Assembly: GCA_903873255.1 (NCBI GenBank)
Contig: CAIQNR010000025.1
Span: forward strand, 1 to 33,632
Origin: an uncultured bacterium
GTDB lineage: Bacteria > Babelota > Babeliae > Babelales > CAIQNR01
Direction of reading: 5' to 3'
Length of the DNA stretch: 33,632 bases
Below are positions 8,691 to 17,972 of the stretch, one piece after another (positions within the stretch are counted from its first letter, which is position 1; each line of letters opens with the position of its first letter). A program made the translations under genes and the position numbers. The notes under the pieces were generated by a model. It did not search any database, had not been told where the DNA came from, and saw nothing but the letters and a program-made list of their open reading frames with translations.

Positions 8691-9452
8691 ATGAAAACGA
8701 TATGTTCTGTTCAAAATGAATCAATTAAAAAAATTGCAACACTTCAAACGTCCAAAGGGCGCCTTTTACACAACCAGTTCATTGCAGAAGGGTTAAGAAC
8801 TCTTGAGCGCTTTGCAGCCGCAGGTAAAACTCCCCTTGATCTTTATGTACTTGAAACACTTTTTACCGATGCACGTATACTGTTTGGCAATAGTGATCCT
8901 ATTATTGTCCCTGACCATGTTATGAAGCGCATCAGCCCTTCAGTAACTCCTCCTGGCATTTTAGGCATTTTTGACCTTGATGATTTTTCTAGCGACATTA
9001 CAACACTTTCTGCTGACAACGCAGGGCTTGTACTTGCTAATGTTACTGACCCGGGCAATATGGGAACGCTTATTAGATCAGCTACAGCATGCGGCTATAA
9101 AACTGTTATTGTAGTTGAAGGTGTTGATCCTTTTTCCCCTAAAGTAATTCAAGCAAGCGCAGGGGCAATCGCTCATGTTGCACTTATAGAATGTTCTTGG
9201 GGCGAGCTTATAAAAGCAAATAATCGCCCTGCTTTATGTGCTATGACAGTTGATGGTTCAAAAACTATTAATGATCTTACCTCCTGCCAAGTTCTGCTTG
9301 TTATTGGCAACGAAGCGCATGGACTTCCTACAGAGTGGGTTGCTCAATGTGAATCAACCATTACACTTCCTATGGATGGATCTACCGAAAGTTTTAATGC
9401 GGCTGTTGCTGGATCTATTGCACTTTATTTACTGAAAAATAATATTAAGTAA
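8691..9452 (+). CDS. TrmH/SpoU-family RNA 2'-O-methyltransferase
   Basis: SPOUT motifs: NVTDPGNMGTLIRSATACG, VIGNEAHGL, LPMDGSTESFNAAVAGSIALYLL. Confidence 0.9.
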   Translation: MKTICSVQNESIKKIATLQTSKGRLLHNQFIAEGLRTLERFAAAGKTPLDLYVLETLFTDARILFGNSDPIIVPDHVMKRISPSVTPPGILGIFDLDDFSSDITTLSADNAGLVLANVTDPGNMGTLIRSATACGYKTVIVVEGVDPFSPKVIQASAGAIAHVALIECSWGELIKANNRPALCAMTVDGSKTINDLTSCQVLLVIGNEAHGLPTEWVAQCESTITLPMDGSTESFNAAVAGSIALYLLKNNIK

Positions 9453-9466
9453 TTATATTCTTTATG

Positions 9467-9612
9467 TCTCGATACATTTACCTAACGATAAACACTCGAC
9501 ACGAGCGGCGTAACTTTGGCCACAATCACTACAGCCCGCTCAGCTCGAGTGATTTGAGCAACCAGTCTTACTTTGCTAAAGCTATGAAGAACTAGCGAAA
9601 ATAGTATCGAGA
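9467..9612. repeat. Intergenic nested inverted-repeat element (candidate dispersed repeat or structured RNA)
   Basis: Outer arms TCTCGATAC (9467-9475) and GTATCGAGA (9604-9612); inner arms CACTCGA...GAGCGG (9493-9508) and CCGCTC...TCGAGTG (9536-9551). No convincing ORF. Confidence 0.6.
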
Positions 9613-9643
9613 GGTAAAATAAACTTTTTAGAGGAACTCTTAC

Positions 9644-10927
9644 ATGTCTAAACCAAAAAAACTTTCGCTTATCGAAGCAATCTTTATCAACACCAACATT
9701 ATGCTCGGCACAGGAACCTTTGTTAATACAGCAATGCTCGCTCAGACAGTGGGCGCTTTAGGCGGATTTTTATATCTTGGCGCAGGCTTTTTGATGCTTC
9801 CTCTTTCATTTTGTTTTGCACGTCTTGCAAATATTTGTCCTGGCGGAACATTTTATGCATTTGGATCTTCACTCGGTAGATATTGGGGATTTATTAGCAC
9901 TTGGAGCTATTTTTTTGGAAAACTTGCATCTGCTTCTTTAAGTATCCATGTCTTTATTACCTTTTTGCAACGAACGATTCCTGCACTGCAAATATTCCCT
10001 GTAATTGGGCTTGATTGCGCACTGATAAGCTTATTTATCAGCCTTAATTTACTCGATGTAAAAACAGGAGGGAAAATACAATACCTTTTCCTTTCAACCA
10101 AAATACTTCCAATTTTATTTGTTATTTTTTCTGGGCTTCATTATACCAACATTATCAATATTCAAGCGCCCCATTTACTCTGGGATGGCATTCCTGTAGC
10201 ACTTCCCCTTATGTTATTTTGCTTTTTAGGTTTTGAATCTTCATGCTCACTGAGCCGCGTAGTTGAACAACCAGAAAAGAATATCCCTCGCGCCATTATG
10301 ATCTCATTTTGTCTTGTACTTTCCTTTATTTTCTTATACCAAACAATCTTTTATTTAAGCATGGGAAGCGCGCTTGCAGGAGCAAAAAGCTATGTAGATA
10401 TTTTTCCACTACTACTTTCTAAAGTGCTACCAAACAGCGCTGAGCTCCTTGCACCTTTATTTTCTACCACCATCGGTATTGCTGCATTAGGTGGTGCATA
10501 TGGAATTTTATATAGTAATCCTTGGAACTTATATACGCTCGCTGAACAAAAAGCGATTCCAAAAGCTGCATGGTTTACACAGCTTAATCGCCATTCAATT
10601 CCTTATATCTGCGTCATTACCGAAGGTATTTTGTGCTGCGCTTATATTCTGTGGCTTAAAGGTGCGCAAGTTCCGCTCCAATACACTGCAACACTTTCTT
10701 GCATTGTCACATATACCATCAGCGTTCTTGGCCTAATGAAAATTCAACCATCAATTTTAAGCTTCTTAGGACTTATTACTTGTATGACTGCATTGTTCTT
10801 TTCCATCAGAGGGTTTCTATATACCAGTACCTTACCATTACTTGTTTTAGGACTTATTCTGCTCTTTGGAACAATCAATTATTTTATTATTCGCTCAACG
10901 CAACTTAATAGTCATAAGAGCAATTAA
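9644..10927 (+). CDS. APC-family amino-acid permease
   Basis: Multi-TM protein with APC N-terminal pattern (SLIEAIFINTNIMLGTGTFVNTAMLAQTVGALGGFLYLGAGFLML) and LMLFCFLGFESSCSLSRVVEQPEKNIPRAI. Confidence 0.85.
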   Translation: MSKPKKLSLIEAIFINTNIMLGTGTFVNTAMLAQTVGALGGFLYLGAGFLMLPLSFCFARLANICPGGTFYAFGSSLGRYWGFISTWSYFFGKLASASLSIHVFITFLQRTIPALQIFPVIGLDCALISLFISLNLLDVKTGGKIQYLFLSTKILPILFVIFSGLHYTNIINIQAPHLLWDGIPVALPLMLFCFLGFESSCSLSRVVEQPEKNIPRAIMISFCLVLSFIFLYQTIFYLSMGSALAGAKSYVDIFPLLLSKVLPNSAELLAPLFSTTIGIAALGGAYGILYSNPWNLYTLAEQKAIPKAAWFTQLNRHSIPYICVITEGILCCAYILWLKGAQVPLQYTATLSCIVTYTISVLGLMKIQPSILSFLGLITCMTALFFSIRGFLYTSTLPLLVLGLILLFGTINYFIIRSTQLNSHKSN

Positions 10928-11959
10928 ACTAAGCACCAGAGAAATAATAGAAAAACGGGTCGTAATTTTTGACTCTTGCCATCCAACAAGCTCAAAATGA
11001 TGATGTATCGGTGCCATTCTAAACATACGACGCCCAAGATATCTGAGAGAAAGCACTTGCCCAATAACTGACAATGTTTCGATTACAAATAAACCTCCGA
11101 TAAGCGGAAGTAACAATTCTTGCTTGCTCATTAACGCCATAAGCCCAAGCACTGCTCCAAGTCCCAGCGAGCCTACATCACCCATAATAATTTGTGCCGG
11201 ATAGGTGTTATACCATAAAAAGCCCAAGGATGCCCCTACAAGCGCGGAACCTATAATACTCAGCTCTGAGCTACCTGCAAAAGGAATATGAAGGTATTCG
11301 GCCAATTTTTGATGTCCTGCGAGGTATGTAATCACTGAGAATGTCCCAAAGCTTACGATCAAAGAACCAATTGCAAGCCCATCAAGCCCATCCGTTAAAT
11401 TTACGGCATTACTGGTACCCACTAAAATAAAACCTGCCCATACAAAAAAGAGTAAGCCTAAGTTTGGTACATACTGCTTAAAAAAGGGAATGCAAAGCTC
11501 TGTCGACACACCACCAGAATACCACCACAAACCAAGCGTTATGGCCGAGGCAGTAAGCTGTAGAATAAATTTAGTTTTAGAATCAATCCCTTTTCGGCTT
11601 TTAATCTTAGTGACATCATCAAGCAGCCCTATACTCGCAAATGAAATCAGACAAAATAAGACTATCCACACTTGAGGATTTAAAAGGTTTGTCCATAAAA
11701 GGACAGAGGCAACCACAGTTGTTATGATAAAAATACCACCCATTGTTGGCATTTCATTGGTAGGTTGCTGAGATTTGGGCGTATATGCCCGCGCTTTTGA
11801 TCTAAAAAATTTGCCCGAAAGTGCTATAAACCATGGGCCCAACCAGAGCGATAAGCTTAATGAGGTTAAGAGCGCAGCCATCCCCCGAAAGCTTACATAA
11901 TGAACAACATTAAAAATAGGGGAAAAATGGCGCATCCATAAAGCGACATGGTATATCAT
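10895..11959 (-). CDS. mraY: Phospho-N-acetylmuramoyl-pentapeptide-transferase
   Basis: NEMPTMGGIFII, NAVNLTDGLDGLA, GDVGSLGLGAVLG, MFRMAPIHHHFELVGWQE. The 3' end overlaps the convergent permease by 33 nt. Confidence 0.96.
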   Translation of the reverse strand: MIYHVALWMRHFSPIFNVVHYVSFRGMAALLTSLSLSLWLGPWFIALSGKFFRSKARAYTPKSQQPTNEMPTMGGIFIITTVVASVLLWTNLLNPQVWIVLFCLISFASIGLLDDVTKIKSRKGIDSKTKFILQLTASAITLGLWWYSGGVSTELCIPFFKQYVPNLGLLFFVWAGFILVGTSNAVNLTDGLDGLAIGSLIVSFGTFSVITYLAGHQKLAEYLHIPFAGSSELSIIGSALVGASLGFLWYNTYPAQIIMGDVGSLGLGAVLGLMALMSKQELLLPLIGGLFVIETLSVIGQVLSLRYLGRRMFRMAPIHHHFELVGWQESKITTRFSIISLVLSLIALMTIKLR

Positions 11960-12158
11960 AAGCTTAAAAACCTTTTATTTAACGAGAAAATTATAACCTT
12001 AGATCTTAAACGTATCGTTATTGCAAACTGAAATCAAGCCTTTTTTAAGCTGGCCCAAACCACCCCCTTTGACGACTCCATCAATGTTTTGTATGATAGT
12101 ACTTACCTGACAGAGCGACCTAGATACGAAATATAAGATTATGTAGAAAGGAAATACT

Positions 12159-12701
12159 ATGAAATATAATCTTGCACCAAGTAAAAAAGTGATGTTCTTA
12201 ATGGCAGCAATTCTTGTGTATAATGCACAAGCAAAAATAGAAGTAGAAGCACAAAATAAAAGTGCAGTAGTAGAAAGCGATCAAGACATTGTAAGCCAAG
12301 AGCTTACAGCAAAAGTTGTTACGGTTACGCAAGACCGCGTAACTCACGAACAAGAAAAGACAACTGATACCATGGTAATAACCGTGACTTCTGATCATGT
12401 AACGATCAGAGAAACAGAAACAGTTGAACCTTTTATAGCTCACCCAACAAGCATTGATCAACTCGCAAATATGATTAATGACGATGAAATCACAACTTTT
12501 GATCAACTGATAGAAGCTTGCAAGCATTTTCCCGAGCTGCAAGACACTGCCTACCGTTTTTTACAAGAAAAGATTACTGACACTTCAACTGCTCTTATGA
12601 AGTTTGGAACAGTCAAAAATCCAGTTGCAAAGAAATATATTATTTCTTTGGTTACTAAGGTAAAAAACAAAGAAAAGCTTTGGATTTTATTTAGAAATTA
12701 A
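12159..12701 (+). CDS. Hypothetical exported protein
   Basis: SD-like AAAGGA before ATG; signal peptide ...VMFLMAAILVYNAQA; internal repeat VTVTQDRVT / ITVTSDHVT. Confidence 0.65.
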   Translation: MKYNLAPSKKVMFLMAAILVYNAQAKIEVEAQNKSAVVESDQDIVSQELTAKVVTVTQDRVTHEQEKTTDTMVITVTSDHVTIRETETVEPFIAHPTSIDQLANMINDDEITTFDQLIEACKHFPELQDTAYRFLQEKITDTSTALMKFGTVKNPVAKKYIISLVTKVKNKEKLWILFRN

Positions 12702-12729
12702 AAAACTCATTATGAGTATTAGAAAGACT

Positions 12730-12760
12730 AAGGGGCGGTATATACGCCCCTTTATTTTTT
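12730..12760 (+). terminator. Rho-independent terminator
   Basis: AAGGGGCG-GTATATA-CGCCCCTT followed by TATTTTTT. Confidence 0.75.
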
Positions 12761-13397
12761 AACTTTTGTAAATCCCTAAGGCGCGAATTTCGTCGTCAGT
12801 ACAGTTCCTCAAATAATTTTCAATATCATCAGCAATATTTTGTTTATGCCATTCATAAGAAAATTCTATGGGCACTTCCTTAGCCTTTTGACTATCAACC
12901 TGTCTATCACTTTCTGAATAAGCAGTTACTGGCTGACCGGTTTCTGAATAGGTAACAGAATCGCTACTTGTTTGATTAATTAGATTTTTAGAATCCGCTT
13001 TTGCTTTTATACGCCCTTTAATCCAATTTTTAGGACGAGAATAAAGATTTTCTTTAAAACTTTTTACAGCCATTTTAACAGTAGAATCTTTTGTACGACC
13101 TTCTATTCCTGAAGATGAAATTACTTTAGCAGACTCACCAGGCTTTAATAACAACGGACGATCATAATCATCTGAATAATTTTCCATAAGCATTCGATTA
13201 GTGTCCTCCCTATTAGCCCTATCATCTGATGTCTCCAAATTTTTTCTTATGGTATCAATGCTAAAACGCGTTTTCAAACTACTTCCCGCATTTTTTACTT
13301 TTTGCCATCGAGTTGATTTTGCCTGAGTTTGAGGTTTAACTGACCCCTGCACACCACACACCAGTAAACTTGTCAGCACTACTAATAGTTTTTTCAT
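12759..13397 (-). CDS. Exported protein, paralogue A
   Basis: Signal peptide MKKLLVVLTSLLVCGVQG at 13397; shares long segments with the ORF at 15172-15912. The track ORF uses a longer start (13460). Confidence 0.75.
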   Translation of the reverse strand: MKKLLVVLTSLLVCGVQGSVKPQTQAKSTRWQKVKNAGSSLKTRFSIDTIRKNLETSDDRANREDTNRMLMENYSDDYDRPLLLKPGESAKVISSSGIEGRTKDSTVKMAVKSFKENLYSRPKNWIKGRIKAKADSKNLINQTSSDSVTYSETGQPVTAYSESDRQVDSQKAKEVPIEFSYEWHKQNIADDIENYLRNCTDDEIRALGIYKS

Positions 13398-13580
13398 CTC
13401 ATCCCTTTTTTTAAAAACTAAACTTAATTCAAAGCATACTTTACATGGGGGGCGTTTCAATAATTATTTCATATTGAGATTATTTAAACAGACTTAGTGC
13501 CTTTTTTTTAATTTTTTGTATCCTTTAAATACAAACATGCCAGCATGGCACTTTAAATAAGATTATAAAGGTTAATCAGT

Positions 13581-15128
13581 ATGAAAAAACGTTTACCAAT
13601 AAGCATTAGTGAATTTAGAGAGATTAGAGAAGGCAACTATATTTACGTTGATAAAACAAAAATTTTATATGAGCTTACTCAAGGTAAGCAATACTTTTTA
13701 TCTCGTCCCCGCCGCTTTGGAAAAACACTCTTAATCTCTACCCTTGAGCAGCTTTTTTTAGGAAATAAAGAACTTTTTCAAGATACCTGGATTGCAACAT
13801 CAGATTATCAGTGGCAACACTATCCTGTCATTCGCCTCAACTTTTCTGGCATGAGTCACGATTCTGGTAAAAACTTTGAACATGATCTTCTCGGCAAGCT
13901 TATGAGAATAGGTGATGACCACAACATTAATCTTTCTGAACAACAAACTATTTCAGGAAGATTAACTGCTCTCATGGAGCAACTTTCTAAAGTAAATCCC
14001 GTTGTAATTCTTATTGATGAATATGATCATCCTCTTATTTCTAATGTTGCCGAAAAAGAACTTCCTATTGCACAAGAAATTCAACGCGTTATGCAAAGTT
14101 TTTTTGCAACAGTTAAGGCTACCGAACCGTACATGCGTTTTTGTTTTTTAACTGGCGTCAGCAGATTTTCTAAAACATCTATTTTTTCTGGCCTCAATAA
14201 TTTGCGAGATATCACCTTTAATCCACTAGCAGCTGATTTACTTGGCTACACACAACAAGAACTTGAACATTATTTTAATGACTATGTCATCGATTTAGCA
14301 CAGGATGAATCGGCATCTGTTGCTGATACCTATGCAAAACTCAAAACCTGGTATAACGGCTACCGGTTCTCAGATAAAACCATAAAAGTATACAATCCCT
14401 TTTCTATTATTAATGTGCTGGGCGATAAAAAATTTATCGATTATTGGTTTGGTAGTGGCACACCAGGATTTTTAATTAAATTGCTTCCAAACTATGGTCA
14501 AGAGCTCGAAAACCTTGCTACCACAACATTTGATGCCAACACACTTCGCTCATCATTTGAAGTTGGTAAACTCCGCCTTGACCTTCTCCTCTATCAAACA
14601 GGATATGTAACTATTTCAAATTATGATGATGACGTTTATTCTTTAGATTTTCCAAACCAAGAAGTGCGCACTGCCTTTAATCTGCATCTTTTAAGTTATT
14701 TGGCAGATAAAGATATCGTTGCAATTGGACAAATAGCGCGGCAGATAAAAAAAGCCTTAAAAATATGCGATCTACAAAAAGTTTTTGAACACCTCCAATC
14801 CCTTTTTGCTAATCTACCCTACCAACTACACAACAAACGTGAATCGTACTACCACAGCATGATTCACACATTCTTTTATACGCTCAACCTTAGCGTAACT
14901 TCAGAACATTCAACCAGCAGAGGCCGCTCTGATTTGGTGCTCGAAACGGCAAAATATATCTATATTTTTGAAGTTAAGCTGGATACATCCCCACAAGATG
15001 CGCTTGATCAAATAGAAACACAAAAATATTATGAACCCTTCTTGCAACTGAACAAAAAGATTGTTTTGGTTGGCATCAACTTCAGCTATTCAGATAAGCG
15101 ACTCGAAATTGAATACAAAAGTATGTAA
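13581..15128 (+). CDS. AAA-ATPase-like / PD-(D/E)XK nuclease superfamily protein (DUF1703 type)
   Basis: MKKRLPISISEFREIREGNYIYVDKTKILYEL, RPRRFGKTLL (P-loop variant), ILIDEYDHPLI, GVSRFSKTSIFSGLNNL, WYNGYRF, C-terminal SRGRSDLVLETAKYIYIFEVKL. Confidence 0.92.
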   Translation: MKKRLPISISEFREIREGNYIYVDKTKILYELTQGKQYFLSRPRRFGKTLLISTLEQLFLGNKELFQDTWIATSDYQWQHYPVIRLNFSGMSHDSGKNFEHDLLGKLMRIGDDHNINLSEQQTISGRLTALMEQLSKVNPVVILIDEYDHPLISNVAEKELPIAQEIQRVMQSFFATVKATEPYMRFCFLTGVSRFSKTSIFSGLNNLRDITFNPLAADLLGYTQQELEHYFNDYVIDLAQDESASVADTYAKLKTWYNGYRFSDKTIKVYNPFSIINVLGDKKFIDYWFGSGTPGFLIKLLPNYGQELENLATTTFDANTLRSSFEVGKLRLDLLLYQTGYVTISNYDDDVYSLDFPNQEVRTAFNLHLLSYLADKDIVAIGQIARQIKKALKICDLQKVFEHLQSLFANLPYQLHNKRESYYHSMIHTFFYTLNLSVTSEHSTSRGRSDLVLETAKYIYIFEVKLDTSPQDALDQIETQKYYEPFLQLNKKIVLVGINFSYSDKRLEIEYKSM

Positions 15129-15134
15129 ATAAAT

Positions 15135-15162
15135 AAAGGGGCGATATACGCCCCTTTATTTT
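15135..15162. terminator. Rho-independent terminator, near-copy of the one at 12730
   Basis: AAAGGGGCG-ATATA-CGCCCCTTTATTTTT. Confidence 0.75.
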
Positions 15163-15171
15163 TATGCTTTC

Positions 15172-15912
15172 TTAAGCAATCTCCAGCTCTTTAACTTGAG
15201 CGTCAGTCAAGTCCTTACGATAATTTTCAATATCATCAGCCATTTTTTGTTTATACCATCGAAGAGAAAATTTTTGTTCTTCACTAAGTGAATCTTTTGC
15301 TTCTTTTTCCTTCAATATTCTTATTTGCTTCTGACTCTCTTTTATTTGATTAAAACCAAATTCAATAGCCTTTTGACTATCAACCTGTCTATCACTTTCT
15401 GAATAAGCAGTTACTGGCTTACCGGTTTCTTGATATTTGGCAGAAAGAGCATTGTTCTTAGAATTCAACGAAGAATTAGATCCTTCAGGCAAAATTTCAT
15501 CACTATTAAATCGCTTTTCACTAAAATTAGATAAATTTTGCTTTGCTTTTATACGCCCTTCAATCCAATTTTTAGGACGAGTATAAAGATTTTCTTTAAA
15601 ACTTTTTACAGCCATTTTAGCAGTAGATACAGGCTTATCTAGGTATGTTATATTACCCATTTTTTGACCTGGCTTTAATCGTGGATTATTATCGCGGATA
15701 AAATTTGAATCCTCCCTTGAACGCCTATCAGATGATGTCTCCAAATTTCTTCTTATGGTATCCATGCTAAAACGCGTTTTTAAACTACTTCCCGCATTTT
15801 TTACTTTTTGCCATCGAGTTGATTTTTCCTGAGGTTGAAGTTCAACCCGATGCTCCATTCCCTGCACACCACACACCAGCAAACTTGTCAGCACTACTAA
15901 TCGTTTTTTCAT
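15172..15912 (-). CDS. Exported protein, paralogue B
   Basis: Signal peptide MKKRLVVLTSLLVCGVQG; shares TRWQKVKNAGSSLKTRFS, MAVKSFKENLY.RPKNWI.GRIKAK, TAYSESDRQVDSQKA and DDIENY with 12759-13397. Confidence 0.75.
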   Translation of the reverse strand: MKKRLVVLTSLLVCGVQGMEHRVELQPQEKSTRWQKVKNAGSSLKTRFSMDTIRRNLETSSDRRSREDSNFIRDNNPRLKPGQKMGNITYLDKPVSTAKMAVKSFKENLYTRPKNWIEGRIKAKQNLSNFSEKRFNSDEILPEGSNSSLNSKNNALSAKYQETGKPVTAYSESDRQVDSQKAIEFGFNQIKESQKQIRILKEKEAKDSLSEEQKFSLRWYKQKMADDIENYRKDLTDAQVKELEIA

Positions 15913-16043
15913 CTCATCCCCTTTTTTAAAAACTAAACTTAATTCAAAGCATACTTTACATGGGGGGGGTGTTTCAATAATTATTTCATATTGAGATTAT
16001 TACTATTTAATATGCGCATATCAAATAGTGCCATAACTGCTGA

Positions 16044-16071
16044 TTGCTCGTTTTTACCCTTACTATATACT
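16044..16071 (+). promoter_or_regulatory. Candidate sigma-70 promoter for the mnmG operon (TTGCTC-16-TATACT)
   Basis: TTGCTC 16044-16049, 16-bp spacer, TATACT 16066-16071. Confidence 0.45.
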
Positions 16072-16136
16072 AAAAGGATCACAATACTGGGTGGAATACA
16101 GCACATAAATCAGGTTTTTTAAGGGTATTTAAGCAC

Positions 16137-17972
16137 ATGAAACAACAATTTTCTTATGACGTTATTGTAGTTGGCGCAGGCCATGCAGGAGTTGAAGCAG
16201 CCTATGCAGCGGCACGCCGTGGTTCTAAAACTGCACTTATTACCCTAACCAAAGATAAAATTGGCTATATGCCCTGCAACCCGGCAGTGGGCGGTATTGG
16301 CAAAGGACATATTGTTTTTGAAATTAGTGCCCTTGGAGGTTTGATGCCAAAACTCTGTACCCGAACCTACCTGCAAGTTCGCATGCTCAATACCAGTAAA
16401 GGACCGGCAGTCCATGGCCTACGCCTCCAAATAGATAAAAATGCTTACAGCAAAGCAGCACAAGAAGAACTTGCTGTAACAGAAAATCTAACGATTATCG
16501 AAGGCATGGTTAATGATGTTATCACCAATGAAGCGCAATCTGTTACGGGCATTACACTTGCCGATGGCACCATCATCAGCGCTCCCTGCGTTGTTCTTAC
16601 CACTGGCACTTTTTTAAATGGGCTTGTTCATATTGGACTCCATAACTATGCATCAGGACGAGAAGATGAAGAACCAGCGGTTAACCTTTCCACATCCCTG
16701 CGCACCTTAGGCCTTACCTTGGGAAGACTAAAAACAGGAACTCCTCCGCGACTACTGAGTTCAAGCATCGATTTTAGTCGTCTAGAAAAACAGCAATCGG
16801 ATAACCTTGACCATTTATTTGAATTTTATCCACATAACACAACCACCAAACGGGATTGTTACATCACTCACACTAATGAAAAAGTTCACCAAATTATTAA
16901 AGATAATGCACATCTTTCTCCTATACTGCGCAAAGAGATAACGGGAACTGGACCACGTTATTGCCCTTCTATCGAAGATAAAATTACACGATTCCCTCAT
17001 AAAAATGCGCATCAAATTTTTGTGGAACCAGAAAGCCTTTCAACTGAATGGATCTATCCAAACGGCCTTTCTACATCACTGCCGCTTGAAGTACAAAAAC
17101 AGTACATCAATGCAATTAAGGGCTTTGAAGAAGCAATTATTGTACGAGCAGGATACGCCATTGAGTATGATATGGTTATGCCCGACCAACTGTATCCAAC
17201 ACTTGAAACTAAAAAAATTCATGGTCTCTTTTTAGCAGGCCAAATTAATGGCACAACAGGGTACGAAGAAGCTGCAGGGCAAGGTATTATTGCGGGGATT
17301 AACGCATCACTTAAAGCAGAAAATAAACCACCTTTTGTATTAGACCGTAACGAAAGTTATATCGGCATTATGATTGATGATTTAACCACCATGAGCATTG
17401 ATGAACCGTACCGCATGTTTACATCCCGTGCTGAACGAAGACTTATTTTGCGTCAAGATAATTCATTCTTGCGCCTTACCGAAAAAGCTCATGCTATCGG
17501 CCTGATTGATGCACAAATGTATAAAGATTTTTCAGAAGAAAAAGATATTATTTATTCAACCATACAAGATTTACGCGCTGGCAATAATAACACCGATCTT
17601 TTACGCCTATTTGGTGACAATGCTGGTGCTTGCAAAGCAGTAACCGAAACAACAGGTAAAGTTTTAGGCGGCCGTGCATGTCAAACTATTCAAGCAGAGA
17701 TAAAATACGCTCCTTACATTGAACGGGAAGAGCTCGAATCTACACGACTTAAAAAACATCAAACTATGAAGTTCCCAGAAGAATTTGAATTTATGGGGAT
17801 GGAAGGTCTTTCAACCGAGCTTCAACAAAAATTAACACGCATTAAACCTGCAACACTTGCTCAAGCAGCGCTTATTCCTGGCATGACGCCCGCTGCACTC
17901 TCTTTATTAATGCTAAAAATAAATATGTTTCATAGAAAAAAATCGCATGTATCTGAAACGGAGAATTGCTGA
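16137..17972 (+). CDS. mnmG: tRNA uridine-5-carboxymethylaminomethyl modification enzyme MnmG (GidA)
   Basis: VVGAGHAGVEAAYAAARRG, MPCNPAVGGIGKGH, AGQINGTTGYEEAAGQG, GMTPAALSLLMLKI. Confidence 0.97.
   Translation: MKQQFSYDVIVVGAGHAGVEAAYAAARRGSKTALITLTKDKIGYMPCNPAVGGIGKGHIVFEISALGGLMPKLCTRTYLQVRMLNTSKGPAVHGLRLQIDKNAYSKAAQEELAVTENLTIIEGMVNDVITNEAQSVTGITLADGTIISAPCVVLTTGTFLNGLVHIGLHNYASGREDEEPAVNLSTSLRTLGLTLGRLKTGTPPRLLSSSIDFSRLEKQQSDNLDHLFEFYPHNTTTKRDCYITHTNEKVHQIIKDNAHLSPILRKEITGTGPRYCPSIEDKITRFPHKNAHQIFVEPESLSTEWIYPNGLSTSLPLEVQKQYINAIKGFEEAIIVRAGYAIEYDMVMPDQLYPTLETKKIHGLFLAGQINGTTGYEEAAGQGIIAGINASLKAENKPPFVLDRNESYIGIMIDDLTTMSIDEPYRMFTSRAERRLILRQDNSFLRLTEKAHAIGLIDAQMYKDFSEEKDIIYSTIQDLRAGNNNTDLLRLFGDNAGACKAVTETTGKVLGGRACQTIQAEIKYAPYIEREELESTRLKKHQTMKFPEEFEFMGMEGLSTELQQKLTRIKPATLAQAALIPGMTPAALSLLMLKINMFHRKKSHVSETENC

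Noticed and set aside
13581-15128. DUF1703 ATPase as a transposase or restriction system
   Set aside because: Motifs fit the AAA-ATPase-like/PD-(D/E)XK family, but no terminal repeats at its ends, methylase or transposase partner was seen; mobility is not supported beyond the flanking gene duplication.
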